Origin: Photobacterium sp. CCB-ST2H9
GTDB lineage: Bacteria; Pseudomonadota; Gammaproteobacteria; Enterobacterales; Vibrionaceae
Assembly (NCBI RefSeq): GCF_023151555.2
Contig: NZ_CP100425.1
Coordinates: forward strand, 310,001-374,000
Reading direction: 5' to 3'
DNA length: 64,000 bases
The first letter of the stretch is position 1. Each line of letters begins with the position of its first letter. Below the pieces are notes generated by a model. The model was not told the origin of the DNA and ran no database searches. It worked only from the letters and a program-made list of their open reading frames with translations. Positions 19,820 through 31,731 of the stretch are shown here, one piece after another. The position numbers were made by a program, and so were the translations under genes.

Positions 19820-20449
19820 ATGATTGGTCTAATCGGTCGTAAAGTGGGTATGACCCGCATCTTTACCGAAGATGGCGCTTCTATCCCAGTTACTGTGGTT
19901 GAAGTTGAAAATAACCGTGTTACTCAGGTTAAAACTGTAGACACTGATGGTTATAACGCTATCCAGGTAACTGCTGGTTCTAAGAAAGCAAGCCGCGTAA
20001 ACAAAGCTGAAGCTGGTCACTATGCGAAAGCAGGTGTTGAAGCTGGCCGCGGTCTGTGGGAATTCCGCCTGGACAATGGTGAAGAGTTCGCAGTAGGCGC
20101 TGAGCTGAAAGTTGAACTGTTCAACGAAATTAAGAAAGTAGACGTTACTGGCACTTCTAAGGGTAAAGGTTTCCAAGGCGCTGTTAAGCGTTGGAACTTC
20201 CGTACTCAAGATATGAGCCACGGTAACTCCTTGTCTCACCGTGCCCCTGGTTCTATCGGTCAATGTCAGACTCCAGGTCGCGTATTTAAAGGCAAGAAAA
20301 TGGCTGGTCACATGGGTGCTGAGCGTGTAACGACTCAAAACCTTGAGATCGTACGTGTTGACGCTGAGCGCAACCTGCTTCTGATCAAAGGTGCAGTACC
20401 AGGCGCAACTGGCGGCAACGTGATCGTAAAACCAGCTGTTAAAGCGTAA
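19820..20449 (+). CDS. rplC: Ribosomal protein L3
   Basis: A 209-residue early-assembly 50S protein near the peptidyl transferase centre. The loop with [32 protein letters not shown] is the conserved extension; its glutamine (GQCQTPG) is the site methylated by PrmB in E. coli. GGGGAG lies upstream. Confidence 0.97.
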   Translation: MIGLIGRKVGMTRIFTEDGASIPVTVVEVENNRVTQVKTVDTDGYNAIQVTAGSKKASRVNKAEAGHYAKAGVEAGRGLWEFRLDNGEEFAVGAELKVELFNEIKKVDVTGTSKGKGFQGAVKRWNFRTQDMSHGNSLSHRAPGSIGQCQTPGRVFKGKKMAGHMGAERVTTQNLEIVRVDAERNLLLIKGAVPGATGGNVIVKPAVKA

Positions 20450-20465
20450 CGTCGAGGAGTTAGTA

Positions 20466-21068
20466 ATGGAATTGGTAGTCAAAGGCGCTGATGCGCTAAC
20501 TGTCTCCGAAGCTACTTTTGGGCGTGAGTTCAACGAAGCGCTGGTACACCAAGTAGTTGTTGCTTACGCAGCAGGTGCCCGTCAAGGTACTCGTGCACAA
20601 AAGACCCGTTCTGACGTATCTGGTGGCGGTGCTAAGCCATGGCGTCAAAAGGGTACTGGTCGTGCCCGTGCCGGTACTATCCGTAGCCCACTGTGGCGTA
20701 CAGGTGGTGTAACTTTCGCTGCGCGTCCTCAGGACCACAGCCAGAAAGTTAACAAGAAAATGTACCGCGGTGCGATGAAGTGCATTCTGTCTGAGCTGGT
20801 TCGTCAAGAGCGTCTGATCGTTGTTGATAACTTCTCTGTAGAAGCGCCAAAAACTAAAGAGCTGGTTGCCAAGCTGAAAGAGCTGGAACTGAATGATGTT
20901 CTGATCGTCACTGGCGAGCTGGACGAGAATCTGTTCCTGGCAGCACGTAACCTGTACAAGGTTGACGTACGTGATGCAGCTGCAATCGACCCAGTAAGCT
21001 TGATCGCATTCGACAAAGTAGTGATGACTGCTGCGGCAGTTAAGCAAGTTGAGGAGATGCTGGCATGA
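20466..21068 (+). CDS. rplD: Ribosomal protein L4
   Basis: A 200-residue 50S protein lining the exit tunnel; in E. coli it is also the autogenous repressor of the S10 operon. The tunnel loop is [23 protein letters not shown] (about residues 46-68). The stop overlaps the rplW start by four bases (ATGA). Confidence 0.97.
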   Translation: MELVVKGADALTVSEATFGREFNEALVHQVVVAYAAGARQGTRAQKTRSDVSGGGAKPWRQKGTGRARAGTIRSPLWRTGGVTFAARPQDHSQKVNKKMYRGAMKCILSELVRQERLIVVDNFSVEAPKTKELVAKLKELELNDVLIVTGELDENLFLAARNLYKVDVRDAAAIDPVSLIAFDKVVMTAAAVKQVEEMLA

Positions 21069-21367
21069 TCACCGAAGAGCGTATCCTGAAAGTTCTACGT
21101 GCTCCGCACATCTCTGAAAAAGCGACCATGGCTGCTGAGAACGGTAACACTATCGTTTTCAAAGTAGCGATGACCGCAACTAAGCGTGAGATCAAAGCGG
21201 CAGTTGAGAAACTGTTTGAAGTTGAAGTTAAGTCTGTAAATACTCTGATTGCTAAAGGTAAAACTAAGCGTCAAGGTATGCGCCAAGGCCGTCGTAGCGA
21301 CTGGAAAAAAGCGTACGTGACCCTGAAAGAAGGTCAAGACATCGACTTCGCTGGTAGTGCAGAGTAA
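21065..21367 (+). CDS. rplW: Ribosomal protein L23
   Basis: A 100-residue protein at the tunnel exit that docks trigger factor and SRP. It starts [21 protein letters not shown]; its start codon overlaps the end of rplD. Confidence 0.97.
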   Translation: MITEERILKVLRAPHISEKATMAAENGNTIVFKVAMTATKREIKAAVEKLFEVEVKSVNTLIAKGKTKRQGMRQGRRSDWKKAYVTLKEGQDIDFAGSAE

Positions 21368-21385
21368 GGCTAGGAGCAAAGAAGA

Positions 21386-22210
21386 ATGGCTATTGTAAAA
21401 TGTAAGCCGACTTCCCCAGGTCGTCGCCACGTAGTTAAAGTGGTTAACTCTGACCTGCATAAGGGTAAGCCGTACGCACCACTGCTGGAGAAAAACTCTA
21501 AGACTGGTGGTCGTAACAATAACGGTCGTATCACTGTTCGTCACATCGGTGGTGGTAACAAACAACATTACCGTCTGATCGACTTTAAGCGTAATAAAGA
21601 TGGTATCCCAGCGAAAGTTGAGCGTCTGGAATACGATCCAAACCGTAGCGCAAACATCGCGCTGGTTCTGTACGCAGACGGTGAGCGTCGTTACATCATT
21701 GCACCAAAAGGCATCCAAGCTGGTGATACTATCCAGTCTGGCGCAGATGCTGCGATCAAGGTAGGTAACACCCTGCCAATGCGCAACATCCCAGTAGGTT
21801 CAACTGTACACTGTGTTGAACTGAAGCCTGGTAAAGGTGCTCAGCTGGCTCGTTCAGCTGGTACTTACGCACAAATCGTAGCTCGTGCTGGCGCATACGT
21901 AACTATTCGTCTGCGTTCTGGCGAAATGCGTAAAGTTCTTGCCGAAGGTCGTGCGACTCTGGGTGAGGTTGGTAACGGTGAGCACATGCTGCGTGAACTG
22001 GGTAAAGCCGGTGCTTCACGTTGGCGCGGTGTTCGTCCAACCGTACGTGGTGTTGTAATGAACCCAATCGACCACCCACACGGTGGTGGTGAAGGTCGTA
22101 CTTCTGGTGGTCGTCACCCAGTGACGCCATGGGGTGTACCGACTAAGGGTTACAAAACTCGTAAGAACAAACGTACCGACAAGTACATCGTACGTCGTCG
22201 TAATAAGTAA
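21386..22210 (+). CDS. rplB: Ribosomal protein L2
   Basis: A 274-residue 50S protein required for subunit joining. It starts [19 protein letters not shown], and the C-terminal [26 protein letters not shown] loop contains the conserved histidine near the peptidyl transferase centre. Confidence 0.97.
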   Translation: MAIVKCKPTSPGRRHVVKVVNSDLHKGKPYAPLLEKNSKTGGRNNNGRITVRHIGGGNKQHYRLIDFKRNKDGIPAKVERLEYDPNRSANIALVLYADGERRYIIAPKGIQAGDTIQSGADAAIKVGNTLPMRNIPVGSTVHCVELKPGKGAQLARSAGTYAQIVARAGAYVTIRLRSGEMRKVLAEGRATLGEVGNGEHMLRELGKAGASRWRGVRPTVRGVVMNPIDHPHGGGEGRTSGGRHPVTPWGVPTKGYKTRKNKRTDKYIVRRRNK

Positions 22211-22227
22211 TTTATATCAGAGGATAA

Positions 22228-22509
<282 letters not shown>

Positions 22510-22523
22510 GAGGAGTATAGGTA

Positions 22524-22856
22524 ATGGAAGCTATCGCTAAACATCGCTTTGCTCGCATCTCACCGCAGAAAGCTCGTTTGGTTGCAGATCAAGTGCGCGG
22601 TAAAACCGTAGCACAAGCACTGGAAATTCTGACTTTCAGCAACAAGAAAGCTGCTGATCTGGTTAAGAAGGTTCTGGAATCTGCTATCGCTAATGCTGAG
22701 CACAACGAAGGCGCAGACATCGATGATCTGAATGTTGCGAAAATCTTCGTTGATGAAGGCCCAACCATGAAGCGTATTATGCCTCGTGCTAAAGGCCGTG
22801 CCGATCGCATCTTGAAGCGTTCTAGCCACATCACTGTTGTTGTAGCGGATCGCTAA
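22524..22856 (+). CDS. rplV: Ribosomal protein L22
   Basis: A 110-residue protein whose beta-hairpin ([23 protein letters not shown], about 75-97) forms the narrow part of the exit tunnel, where macrolide-resistance changes occur in other species. The hairpin looks wild type. Confidence 0.97.
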   Translation: MEAIAKHRFARISPQKARLVADQVRGKTVAQALEILTFSNKKAADLVKKVLESAIANAEHNEGADIDDLNVAKIFVDEGPTMKRIMPRAKGRADRILKRSSHITVVVADR

Positions 22857-22875
22857 GAGAGTAGGAGACAAAGCA

Positions 22876-23568
22876 ATGGGTCAAAAAGTACATCCTAATG
22901 GTATTCGTCTTGGCATCGTGAAGCCTTGGAATACCACTTGGTATGCTAACAGCAACGAATTCGCTGACAACCTAGACGGCGACTTCAAGGTACGTCAATT
23001 CCTGACTAAGGAATTAGCAAAAGCGTCTCTGTCTCGCATCGTTATCGAGCGTCCGGCGAAGAGCATCCGTGTGACTATTCACACTGCTCGTCCAGGCGTT
23101 GTTATCGGTAAGAAAGGCGAAGACGTAGAAAAACTGCGCGCTCGCGTTGCTAAGATCGCTGGTGTTCCAGCGCAGATCAACATCGCTGAAGTACGTAAGC
23201 CAGAGCTGGATGCACAGCTTGTTGGTGACAGCATCGCTTCTCAGCTGGAGCGTCGTGTTATGTTCCGTCGCGCGATGAAGCGTGCGGTACAGAACGCAAT
23301 GCGTCTGGGTGCCAAGGGTATCAAAGTTGAAGTAAGTGGCCGTCTGGGCGGCGCTGAAATTGCACGTACTGAGTGGTACCGTGAAGGACGTGTGCCTCTG
23401 CACACTCTGCGTGCTGACATTGATTACGCGACTTCTTCGGCTCACACCCAATACGGTGTAATTGGTATCAAAACTTGGATCTTCAAAGGCGAAGTTCTGG
23501 GTGGCATGCCAGTTGCTGAGCCTAAGGCTGATAACAAGCCTAAGAAGCAACGCAAAGGCCGTAAATAA
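22876..23568 (+). CDS. rpsC: Ribosomal protein S3
   Basis: A 230-residue protein at the mRNA entry site with a KH domain (about 40-110, with [14 protein letters not shown]) that helps unwind mRNA. It is three residues shorter than in E. coli, at the basic C-terminus. Confidence 0.97.
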   Translation: MGQKVHPNGIRLGIVKPWNTTWYANSNEFADNLDGDFKVRQFLTKELAKASLSRIVIERPAKSIRVTIHTARPGVVIGKKGEDVEKLRARVAKIAGVPAQINIAEVRKPELDAQLVGDSIASQLERRVMFRRAMKRAVQNAMRLGAKGIKVEVSGRLGGAEIARTEWYREGRVPLHTLRADIDYATSSAHTQYGVIGIKTWIFKGEVLGGMPVAEPKADNKPKKQRKGRK

Positions 23569-23579
23569 GGAGTTTATCG

Positions 23580-23989
23580 ATGCTGCAACCTAAACGCACT
23601 AAATTCCGCAAGACTCATAAGGGTCGTAACCGCGGTCTGGCGAACGGTACTGACGTAAGCTTCGGTACTTTCGGTCTGAAAGCAGTTGGCCGTGGCCGTA
23701 TTACTGCTCGTCAGATCGAGGCTGCTCGTCGTGCTATGACTCGTCATATCAAACGTCAGGGCCAAATCTGGATTCGTATCTTCCCGGACAAGCCTATTAC
23801 AAGCAAGCCGTTGGAAGTTCGTCAGGGTAAGGGTAAAGGTAACGTTGAGTACTGGGTAGCCCAAATCCAACCAGGTAAAGTTCTTTATGAAATGGATGGT
23901 GTTTCAGAAGATCTTGCACGCGAAGCCTTTAAACTGGCCGCACGTAAGCTTCCTGTTAAAACCACTTTCGTAACTAAGGCGGTGATGTG

Positions 23990-23990
<1 letters not shown>
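23580..23990 (+). CDS. rplP: Ribosomal protein L16
   Basis: A 136-residue 50S protein contacting the A-site tRNA elbow. It starts [19 protein letters not shown]. The arginine in [20 protein letters not shown] is the region hydroxylated by RoxA in E. coli. Its stop overlaps the rpmC start (TGATG). Confidence 0.97.
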
Positions 23991-24435
<445 letters not shown>

Positions 24436-24462
24436 GCGAACTTTTGCAATGACATAACTGAG

Positions 24463-24497
24463 CGGCCCCCCTTAAAAATGGGGCCGTTTATTTTTTA
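24463..24497 (+). terminator. Terminator separating the S10 and spc operons
   Basis: CGGCCCC (24463-24469) pairs with GGGGCCG (24480-24486) and a T-rich tail follows. Together with the 165-base gap it suggests that rplN has its own promoter. Confidence 0.8.
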
Positions 24498-24600
24498 TCT
24501 ACCCATTCTCAAAAAATGGTGTTATTATTCGCCGCCCTTGTAAAAAAGGCGAATTCGACCCGAGATGGGTCTAGATGTTTTTGATAAGCGGAGCACTAAC

Positions 24601-24972
24601 ATGATCCAAATGCAAAGTATGCTAGATGCAGCCGATAACTCCGGCGCTCGTAGCGTAATGTGTATTAAGGTTCTGGGTGGTTCTCACCGTCGCTATGCAC
24701 ATATCGGTGACATCATCAAAGTTACTGTTAAGGAAGCAATTCCTCGCGGTAAAGTGAAAAAAGGTGATGTACTGAAAGCGGTGGTTGTGCGCACCCGTAA
24801 AGGCGTTCGTCGTCCAGACGGCTCTGTCATTCGCTTCGACCGTAATGCTTGCGTGCTGTTGAACAACACCAGTGAGCAACCAATCGGTACTCGTATCTTT
24901 GGCCCGGTGACTCGTGAACTTCGCTCTGCGAAATTCATGAAGATTGTATCACTAGCGCCAGAAGTACTGTAA
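24601..24972 (+). CDS. rplN: Ribosomal protein L14
   Basis: A 123-residue 50S protein at the subunit interface and the target of the silencing factor RsfS. The start at 24601 ([17 protein letters not shown]) gives the family N-terminus; the frame is open to 24565 but that extension is not conserved. First gene of the spc operon; GGAG lies upstream. Confidence 0.97.
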   Translation: MIQMQSMLDAADNSGARSVMCIKVLGGSHRRYAHIGDIIKVTVKEAIPRGKVKKGDVLKAVVVRTRKGVRRPDGSVIRFDRNACVLLNNTSEQPIGTRIFGPVTRELRSAKFMKIVSLAPEVL

Positions 24973-24984
24973 GGAGTGACGAAA

Positions 24985-25299
24985 ATGGCAGCTAAAATCC
25001 GTCGTAACGACGAAGTTATCGTTCTTGCCGGTAAAGATAAAGGTAAGAAAGGTAAAGTAACTAAGGTCCTGACAACTGGTAAAATCGTTGTTGAAGGCAT
25101 CAACCTGGTTAAAAAGCACCAGAAGCCTGTTCCGGCTATGGGCATCCAGGGTGGCATCGTTGAAAAAGAAGCAGCAATTGACGCTTCTAACGTTGCAATC
25201 TTCAACGCGGCAACTGGTAAAGCAGACCGTGTAGGCTTCCGATTTGAAGACGGCAAAAAAGTTCGTTTCTTCAAATCTAATGGCGAAACTATCAAGTAA
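24985..25299 (+). CDS. rplX: Ribosomal protein L24
   Basis: A 104-residue assembly-initiator protein with an N-terminal KOW motif ([20 protein letters not shown]). I start at 24985 (MAAKIRRND), 12 bases after the rplN stop, because AAGGAG sits at the right distance. Confidence 0.97.
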   Translation: MAAKIRRNDEVIVLAGKDKGKKGKVTKVLTTGKIVVEGINLVKKHQKPVPAMGIQGGIVEKEAAIDASNVAIFNAATGKADRVGFRFEDGKKVRFFKSNGETIK

Positions 25300-25314
25300 T
25301 TTTGGAGTAGTACT

Positions 25315-25854
25315 ATGGCGAAACTGCATGATTACTACAAAGAGACTGTTGTAAAAGAACTTGCTGACAAGTTCCAGTACAAGAGCATCATGCAAGTCCC
25401 AAGGATCGAAAAGATTACCCTGAACATGGGTGTCGGTGAAGCCTTGAACGACAAGAAGCTGTTGGAAAACGCAGCTGCTGATATGGCCGCAATTACAGGT
25501 CAAAAGCCGCTGATTACCAAAGCTCGTAAGTCTGTTGCTGGCTTTAAGATCCGTGAGGGCTACCCGATCGGCTGTAAAGTAACCCTGCGTGGCGAACGTA
25601 TGTGGGACTTTTTCGAGCGTCTGATCTCAATTGCTGTTCCTCGTATCCGTGATTTTCGTGGTCTGAACCCGAAATCATTCGACGGTCGTGGTAACTACAG
25701 CATGGGCGTTCGTGAGCAGATTATCTTCCCAGAAATCGATTTCGATAAAGTAGATCGTGTACGTGGTCTGGATATCACTATCACAACTACTGCAAACTCT
25801 GACGAAGAAGCTCGTGCTCTGCTGTCTGCTTTTAACTTCCCATTCCGTAAGTAA
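25315..25854 (+). CDS. rplE: Ribosomal protein L5
   Basis: A 179-residue 5S rRNA-binding protein forming the central protuberance and an intersubunit bridge. It starts [39 protein letters not shown] is the conserved loop. Confidence 0.97.
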   Translation: MAKLHDYYKETVVKELADKFQYKSIMQVPRIEKITLNMGVGEALNDKKLLENAAADMAAITGQKPLITKARKSVAGFKIREGYPIGCKVTLRGERMWDFFERLISIAVPRIRDFRGLNPKSFDGRGNYSMGVREQIIFPEIDFDKVDRVRGLDITITTTANSDEEARALLSAFNFPFRK

Positions 25855-25869
25855 AAGTAAGGGTTACTA

Positions 25870-26175
25870 ATGGCTAAAGAATCTATGAAGGCACGCGAAG
25901 CAAAACGTGCCAAGCTGGTAGCTAAGTTCGCTGAAAAGCGTGCTGCGCTTAAAGCTCTAATTAGCGACGTGAATGCGTCTGAAGAAGACCGCTGGAATGC
26001 AGTGCTCAAGCTTCAGTCTCTGCCACGTGATTCAAGTCCATCTCGTCAGCGTAACCGCTGTAACCAGACTGGACGCCCACACGGCTACCTACGTAAGTTT
26101 GGTCTGTGCCGTATCAAGGTTCGTGAAGCTTGCATGAAAGGCGAGATTCCGGGTCTGCGTAAGGCTAGCTGGTAA
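25870..26175 (+). CDS. rpsN: Ribosomal protein S14, zinc-free form
   Basis: A 101-residue protein of the long form lacking the two CxxC pairs of the zinc-binding short form, so it does not depend on zinc. It sits in the 30S head and is assembled late. It ends RKASW, as in E. coli. Confidence 0.97.
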   Translation: MAKESMKAREAKRAKLVAKFAEKRAALKALISDVNASEEDRWNAVLKLQSLPRDSSPSRQRNRCNQTGRPHGYLRKFGLCRIKVREACMKGEIPGLRKASW

Positions 26176-26210
26176 TTCATTACCAATTAAGAATCACGGA
26201 GTATTGACTT

Positions 26211-26603
26211 ATGAGCATGCAAGATCCGATTTCGGATATGCTGACCCGCATTCGTAACGGTCAGGCAGCGAAGAAAGTTGCTGTTAAAATGCCATCTTCT
26301 AAGCTGAAAGTTGCAATCGCAGCTCTGCTGAAAGAAGAAGGTTATGTTGCTGACTACGCCGTTTCTGGCGAAGTTAAGCCTGAACTCGAAGTTACTCTGA
26401 AGTACTTCGAAGCTAAACCTGTTATCGAGCAAATCCAGCGCGTATCTCGTCCTGGCCTGCGTATCTATAAGAAGAAAGATGCGCTGCCAACTGTGATGGG
26501 TGGTCTGGGTATTGCCGTTGTGTCCACTTCCAAGGGTCTGATGACTGACCGTGCTGCTCGTAAAGCAGGTCTTGGTGGTGAGATTATCTGCTACGTAGCT
26601 TAA
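26211..26603 (+). CDS. rpsH: Ribosomal protein S8
   Basis: A 130-residue central-domain 30S protein ([20 protein letters not shown]); in E. coli it is also the repressor of the spc operon, binding near the L5 start. The C-terminal [24 protein letters not shown] is conserved. Confidence 0.97.
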   Translation: MSMQDPISDMLTRIRNGQAAKKVAVKMPSSKLKVAIAALLKEEGYVADYAVSGEVKPELEVTLKYFEAKPVIEQIQRVSRPGLRIYKKKDALPTVMGGLGIAVVSTSKGLMTDRAARKAGLGGEIICYVA

Positions 26604-26616
26604 TAGGAGTAGGAAA

Positions 26617-27150
26617 ATGTCACGTGTTGCAAAAGCACCTGTAGTTGTTCCTGCCGGCGTAGAAGTTAAACTCAACGGTCAGGAAATCACTGTTAAAGGT
26701 GGTAAGGGTGAACTGGTTCGTGTAATCAACGAAGCAGTTGAACTAACCCAGGAAGAGAACACCATTAAGTTCGGTCCTCGCGACGGCTTCAACGATGCCT
26801 GGGCACAAGCTGGTACAGCTCGTGCGCTGGTTAACAACATGGTTGTTGGTGTTACTGAAGGCTTCACTAAGAAGCTGACCCTGAAGGGTGTAGGTTACCG
26901 TGCTGCTATCAAAGGCAACGCAGTTAGCCTGACTCTGGGCTTCTCACACCCAGTTGAGCATGAACTGCCTGCAGGTATTAAAGCTGAGTGTCCTTCTCAA
27001 ACTGAAATCGTACTGACTGGTACCGATAAGCAGTTGGTTGGCCAAGTTGCTGCAGACATTCGCGCTTACCGTAGCCCTGAGCCTTACAAAGGTAAAGGTG
27101 TTCGTTACGCCGACGAAGTCGTGCGTATTAAAGAAGCTAAGAAGAAGTAA
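26617..27150 (+). CDS. rplF: Ribosomal protein L6
   Basis: A 177-residue two-domain protein near the sarcin-ricin loop. It starts [17 protein letters not shown] and ends [22 protein letters not shown], the family C-terminus. Confidence 0.97.
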   Translation: MSRVAKAPVVVPAGVEVKLNGQEITVKGGKGELVRVINEAVELTQEENTIKFGPRDGFNDAWAQAGTARALVNNMVVGVTEGFTKKLTLKGVGYRAAIKGNAVSLTLGFSHPVEHELPAGIKAECPSQTEIVLTGTDKQLVGQVAADIRAYRSPEPYKGKGVRYADEVVRIKEAKKK

Positions 27151-27159
27151 GGTAACACT

Positions 27160-27513
27160 ATGGATAAGAAAGCATCTCGTATCCGTCGTGCGACCAGAGC
27201 ACGTCGTAAGATTGCTGAACTGGGTGCAACTCGCCTGGTAGTACACCGTACTCCACGCCATGTGTACGCTCAGGTAATCGCACCAAATGGCTCCGAGGTT
27301 ATCGCTGCCGCTTCTACCGTAGAAAAAGCGATCCGTGAGCAAGTGAAGAGCACCGGTAATAAAGACGCTGCTGCAGTAGTGGGTAAAATCATTGCTGAGC
27401 GCGCGATTGAAAAAGGCATCTCTAACGTTGCATTCGATCGTTCCGGTTTCCAATACCACGGCCGAGTGGCTGCACTGGCAGAAGCTGCCCGTGAAGCTGG
27501 TCTGAAATTCTAA
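27160..27513 (+). CDS. rplR: Ribosomal protein L18
   Basis: A 117-residue 5S rRNA-binding protein of the central protuberance. It starts [17 protein letters not shown], nine bases after rplF. Confidence 0.97.
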   Translation: MDKKASRIRRATRARRKIAELGATRLVVHRTPRHVYAQVIAPNGSEVIAAASTVEKAIREQVKSTGNKDAAAVVGKIIAERAIEKGISNVAFDRSGFQYHGRVAALAEAAREAGLKF

Positions 27514-27525
27514 GGTAGGCGGAAG

Positions 27526-28023
27526 ATGGCTAACGAAAAAACTCAATCAGATCTGCAAGAAAAGCTGATCGCTGTTAACCGTGTATCTAAGACGGTTAAA
27601 GGTGGTCGTATTTTCAGCTTTACTGCCCTGACTGTTGTTGGCGACGGTAATGGTCGCGTTGGTTTCGGTTACGGCAAAGCACGTGAAGTGCCTGCTGCAA
27701 TCCAGAAAGCAATGGAAAAAGCACGTCGTAACATGGTTACTGTTGCCCTGAACGAGGGTACTCTGCACCACGCTGTTAAAGGTCGCCACACTGGTTCTAA
27801 AGTGTACATGCAGCCTGCATCAGAAGGTACAGGTATCATCGCCGGTGGTGCAATGCGTGCAGTGCTGGAAGTTGCTGGCGTTCACAACGTTCTGGCAAAA
27901 GCATATGGTTCTACAAACCCAATCAATATCGTTCGCGCGACTATTGACGGTTTGAGTGGTATGAACTCTCCAGAAATGATCGCTGCTAAGCGTGGTCTTT
28001 CTGTTAAAGAAATTCTGGAGTAA
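27526..28023 (+). CDS. rpsE: Ribosomal protein S5
   Basis: A 165-residue 30S protein at the mRNA entry site that affects fidelity. The N-terminal double-stranded RNA-binding-like domain contains [23 protein letters not shown]; the glycine-lysine loop where spectinomycin-resistance changes map appears wild type. Confidence 0.97.
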   Translation: MANEKTQSDLQEKLIAVNRVSKTVKGGRIFSFTALTVVGDGNGRVGFGYGKAREVPAAIQKAMEKARRNMVTVALNEGTLHHAVKGRHTGSKVYMQPASEGTGIIAGGAMRAVLEVAGVHNVLAKAYGSTNPINIVRATIDGLSGMNSPEMIAAKRGLSVKEILE

Positions 28024-28028
28024 TCGAC

Positions 28029-28208
28029 ATGGCTAAAACAATCAAAGTAACTCAGACTCGTAGCTCAATCGGCCGTCTGCCGAAACATAAAGCTACCCTG
28101 CGTGGCTTGGGCCTACGTCGCATCAACCACACTGTTGAACTGGAAGATACACCATGTGTACGTGGTATGATCAACCAAGTTCAGTACATGGTTAAAGTAG
28201 AGGAGTAA
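28029..28208 (+). CDS. rpmD: Ribosomal protein L30
   Basis: A 59-residue gene read directly from the sequence: ATG at 28029, TAA at 28206-28208, product [17 protein letters not shown] and ending [10 protein letters not shown]. It fits exactly between rpsE and rplO, as in all spc operons. GGAG at the end of rpsE acts as ribosome site. Confidence 0.96.
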   Translation: MAKTIKVTQTRSSIGRLPKHKATLRGLGLRRINHTVELEDTPCVRGMINQVQYMVKVEE

Positions 28209-28213
28209 TCAGA

Positions 28214-28648
28214 ATGCGTTTGAATACTCTGTCTCCGGCTGCGGGTTCTAAGCCTTCTGCGAAGCGCGTAGGCCGTGGTATCGGTTCAGGTCTGGGTAAA
28301 ACTTGTGGCCGTGGTCACAAAGGTCAGAAATCACGTTCAGGTGGTTCTGTTCGCCCAGGTTTCGAAGGCGGTCAAATGCCTCTGAAACAGCGTCTACCAA
28401 AATTCGGTTTTACTTCTCGCAAGAGCCTGGTAACAGCTGAAGTTCGTCTGTCTGAACTGGCGAAAGTTGAAGGTGACGTAGTAAGCCTGGAAACACTGAA
28501 AGCTGCAAACGTGATCACTAAGAACATCGAAACTGTAAAAGTTGTTCTGTCTGGTGAGATCAGCCGCGCTGTTACAGTGAAAGGCGTACGCGTGACTAAA
28601 GGCGCTAAAGCTGCAATCGAAGCTGCAGGCGGTAAAATCGAGGAATAA
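28214..28648 (+). CDS. rplO: Ribosomal protein L15
   Basis: A 144-residue 50S protein with a long basic N-terminal extension ([24 protein letters not shown]) that threads into 23S rRNA. It precedes secY by 22 bases. Confidence 0.97.
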   Translation: MRLNTLSPAAGSKPSAKRVGRGIGSGLGKTCGRGHKGQKSRSGGSVRPGFEGGQMPLKQRLPKFGFTSRKSLVTAEVRLSELAKVEGDVVSLETLKAANVITKNIETVKVVLSGEISRAVTVKGVRVTKGAKAAIEAAGGKIEE

Positions 28649-28670
28649 TTAACTCGAGGATGAGGTACAG

Positions 28671-30002
28671 ATGGCTAAACAACCAGGACAAGATTTTAGT
28701 AGCGCAAAAGGTGGCCTAGCAGAGCTTAAGACTCGCCTGTTATTCGTAATAGGAGCTATCTTAATTTTCCGAGCTGGCTCTTTTGTGCCGATTCCTGGTA
28801 TTGACGCTGCTGTACTAGCCGATCTGTTCGAACAGCAAAAGGGCACCATCATTGAACTATTTAACATGTTCTCTGGTGGTGCACTTGAGCGTGCTTCCAT
28901 TTTGGCACTGGGCATTATGCCGTATATTTCGGCTTCAATTATTGTCCAGTTGCTAACGGTTGTTCATCCGGCTTTAGCCGAGTTGAAGAAAGAAGGTGAG
29001 TCTGGTCGCCGTAAGATCAGCCAGTATACTCGCTATGGCACGCTTGTGTTGGCAACCTTCCAAGCAATTGGTATTGCGACGGGGTTACCGAGTATGATTC
29101 CTGGTCTGGTACATAATCCGGGTCTGGGTTTCTACTTTGTTGCGGTCGTAAGTTTGGTCACCGGTACCATGTTCCTGATGTGGTTAGGTGAGCAAATTAC
29201 AGAACGTGGCATTGGTAACGGTATATCTCTGATTATTTTCACAGGTATCGTTGCAGGATTGCCACCGGCTATTGGACAGACCGTAGAGCAAGCGCGTCAA
29301 GGTGAATTGCACGTACTTCTTCTACTGGCAATTGCAGTTATTTCTTTTGCTGTAATTTACTTTGTAGTGTTCATGGAGCGTGGTCAGCGTCGTATCGTTG
29401 TTAACTACGCTAAACGCCAGCAAGGCCGTCGTGTCTATGCAGGCCAGAGCACTCATCTGCCGTTGAAAATCAACATGGCAGGCGTGATTCCAGCAATTTT
29501 TGCATCTAGTATCATTTTGTTCCCTGGCACACTGGCTCAGTGGTTCGGTGGTAACGGAGAAGGTACTTTTGGTTTCCTGACGGATGTGTCTCTGGCACTG
29601 AGCCCAGGTCAGCCACTGTACGTGATGCTTTATGCGACTGCGATTATCTTCTTCTGTTTCTTCTATACGGCGTTGGTGTTTAACCCACGTGAAACAGCAG
29701 ATAACTTGAAGAAATCCGGTGCGTTCATACCTGGTATTCGTCCGGGCGAGCAGACTGCGAAATACATTGATAAAGTAATGACACGCCTGACATTGGCAGG
29801 TGCACTGTACATCACCTTTATCTGTCTGATCCCCGAGTTCATGATGATTGCTTGGAACGTTCGCTTCTACTTTGGCGGTACGTCACTACTAATCGTAGTT
29901 GTGGTTATTATGGACTTCATGGCTCAAGTTCAGACACACCTGATGTCTCAACAGTATGAGTCGGTTTTGAAAAAGGCTAATCTTAAAGGCTACGGCCGAT
30001 AA
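28671..30002 (+). CDS. secY: SecY, channel subunit of the Sec translocon
   Basis: A 443-residue inner-membrane protein with ten transmembrane helices forming the protein-conducting channel with SecE and SecG. Conserved parts are [13 protein letters not shown] after helix 1, the plug and lateral gate segments ([11 protein letters not shown]) and the cytosolic loop [20 protein letters not shown]. It lies inside the spc operon, so its amount follows ribosome synthesis. Confidence 0.97.
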
Positions 30003-30031
30003 GTTTGGTTATCCATTTACGGAGTTTAGCA

Positions 30032-30145
30032 ATGAAAGTTCGTGCTTCCGTTAAGAAAATCTGCCGTAACTGTAAAGTTATCAAGCGCAACGGTGTTGTG
30101 CGCGTAATTTGCAGCGAGCCAAAGCACAAGCAGCGCCAAGGCTAA
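30032..30145 (+). CDS. rpmJ: Ribosomal protein L36, zinc-binding form
   Basis: A 37-residue gene too short for usual ORF lists: ATG 30032, TAA 30143-30145, product [19 protein letters not shown] and ending [11 protein letters not shown]11, C14, C27 and H32 form the zinc ribbon of the C+ form, whose paralogue replaces it in zinc limitation in other bacteria. GGAG precedes the start. Confidence 0.95.
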
Positions 30146-30161
30146 TCAGCAGAAATATTTC

Positions 30162-30190
30162 TTGCAAATTGAAGGTAGGTTGGCTACATT
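30162..30190 (+). promoter_or_regulatory. alpha operon promoter
   Basis: TTGCAA (30162-30167), 17 bases, then TACATT (30185-30190). The layout matches the E. coli alpha promoter from memory, where the -10 also lies in the loop of the rpmJ hairpin. Confidence 0.6.
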
Positions 30191-30204
30191 AGCCAACCAT
30201 CTTT
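30178..30204 (+). terminator. Hairpin after rpmJ, weak terminator or attenuator
   Basis: GGTTGGCT (30178-30185) pairs with AGCCAACC (30191-30198), followed by ATCTTTTG. It overlaps the alpha promoter, so read-through and new initiation are balanced at the same site. Confidence 0.6.
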
Positions 30205-30289
30205 TGTGTGTGCAAAAGAATTGTAACACCGCTGTGTATCCTAAACGGGCTTTACAGCGGTTATTCTTGATAAGTACTAGGAGTGAATA

Positions 30290-30646
30290 GTGGCCCGTAT
30301 TGCAGGCATTAACATTCCTGATCAAAAGCATGCTGTAATCGCACTGACTGCGATCTACGGCATCGGCAAAACTCGCTCAAAAGCCATTCTGGCTGATGTG
30401 GGTATTGCTGAAGATGTTAAGATCAGTGAACTGACTGAAGAGCAGATCGATCAACTGCGTGATGGTGTAGCTAAGTACACTGTAGAAGGTGATCTACGTC
30501 GTGAAGTTTCCATGAACATCAAGCGCCTAATGGATCTTGGTTGTTACCGTGGTCTTCGTCATCGTCGCAGTCTACCACTACGTGGACAGCGTACTAAAAC
30601 CAACGCTCGTACCCGTAAGGGTCCGCGCAAGCCGATCAAAAAATAA
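30290..30646 (+). CDS. rpsM: Ribosomal protein S13
   Basis: A 118-residue 30S head protein contacting the P-site tRNA. It starts with GTG at 30290 ([18 protein letters not shown] after Met). In E. coli the same GTG lies in the pseudoknot to which S4 binds to repress the alpha operon; the leader here (30200-30300) looks similar but I did not fold it. Confidence 0.97.
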   Translation: MARIAGINIPDQKHAVIALTAIYGIGKTRSKAILADVGIAEDVKISELTEEQIDQLRDGVAKYTVEGDLRREVSMNIKRLMDLGCYRGLRHRRSLPLRGQRTKTNARTRKGPRKPIKK

Positions 30647-30659
30647 TCGGATAAGGTAG

Positions 30660-31055
<396 letters not shown>

Positions 31056-31087
31056 CGTTTCGTTTCTAGGAATATTGGAGAAAGAAC

Positions 31088-31708
31088 ATGGCAAGATATT
31101 TGGGTCCTAAGCTGAAGCTTAGCCGTCGTGAAGGCACTGACTTGTTCCTCAAGTCTGGTGTTCGCGCGATTGATACCAAGTGTAAAATTGATAACGCGCC
31201 GGGCCAACATGGTGCTCGTCGTGGCCGCCTGTCTGACTATGGCGTTCAGCTTCGTGAGAAGCAGAAAGTTCGTCGTACTTATGGCGTACTGGAAAAGCAA
31301 TTCCGTAACTACTACAAAGAAGCTGCTCGCCTGAAAGGCAACACAGGTGAAAACCTGCTGCAACTTCTGGAAGGTCGTCTGGACAATGTTGTTTACCGTA
31401 TGGGTTTTGGTGCAACTCGCGCTGAAGCACGTCAGCTGGTAAGCCACAAAGCGATCCTGGTTAACGGCAAAGTCGTAAACATCCCATCTTTCCAGGTGGC
31501 TGCAAACGACGTTGTTAGCATTCGTGAGAAAGCTAAGAACCAAGCACGCATCAAAGCAGCTCTTGAAGTTGCTACTCAGCGTGAACTGCCGACTTGGGTC
31601 GAAGTAGACAGCAACAAAATGGAAGGTACCTTCAAGCGTCTTCCAGAACGTTCTGATTTGTCTGCCGACATCAACGAACACCTGATCGTCGAGCTTTACT
31701 CTAAGTAA
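31088..31708 (+). CDS. rpsD: Ribosomal protein S4
   Basis: A 206-residue assembly-initiating 30S protein, an accuracy factor and, in E. coli, the repressor of the alpha operon. It has an S4 RNA-binding motif (about 95-155, [31 protein letters not shown]). GGAG lies before the ATG. Confidence 0.97.
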   Translation: MARYLGPKLKLSRREGTDLFLKSGVRAIDTKCKIDNAPGQHGARRGRLSDYGVQLREKQKVRRTYGVLEKQFRNYYKEAARLKGNTGENLLQLLEGRLDNVVYRMGFGATRAEARQLVSHKAILVNGKVVNIPSFQVAANDVVSIREKAKNQARIKAALEVATQRELPTWVEVDSNKMEGTFKRLPERSDLSADINEHLIVELYSK

Positions 31709-31731
31709 GGCTATAGTTAAGAGAGGACACA

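Noticed and set aside
19829..20533. Long minus-strand frame opposite rplC and rplD (234 codons), and similar ones opposite rpsC, rplN and rpsD
   Set aside because: They are shadows caused by the strong codon bias of ribosomal protein genes; product composition is odd (rich in Thr, Ser, Phe) and no start sites are seen.
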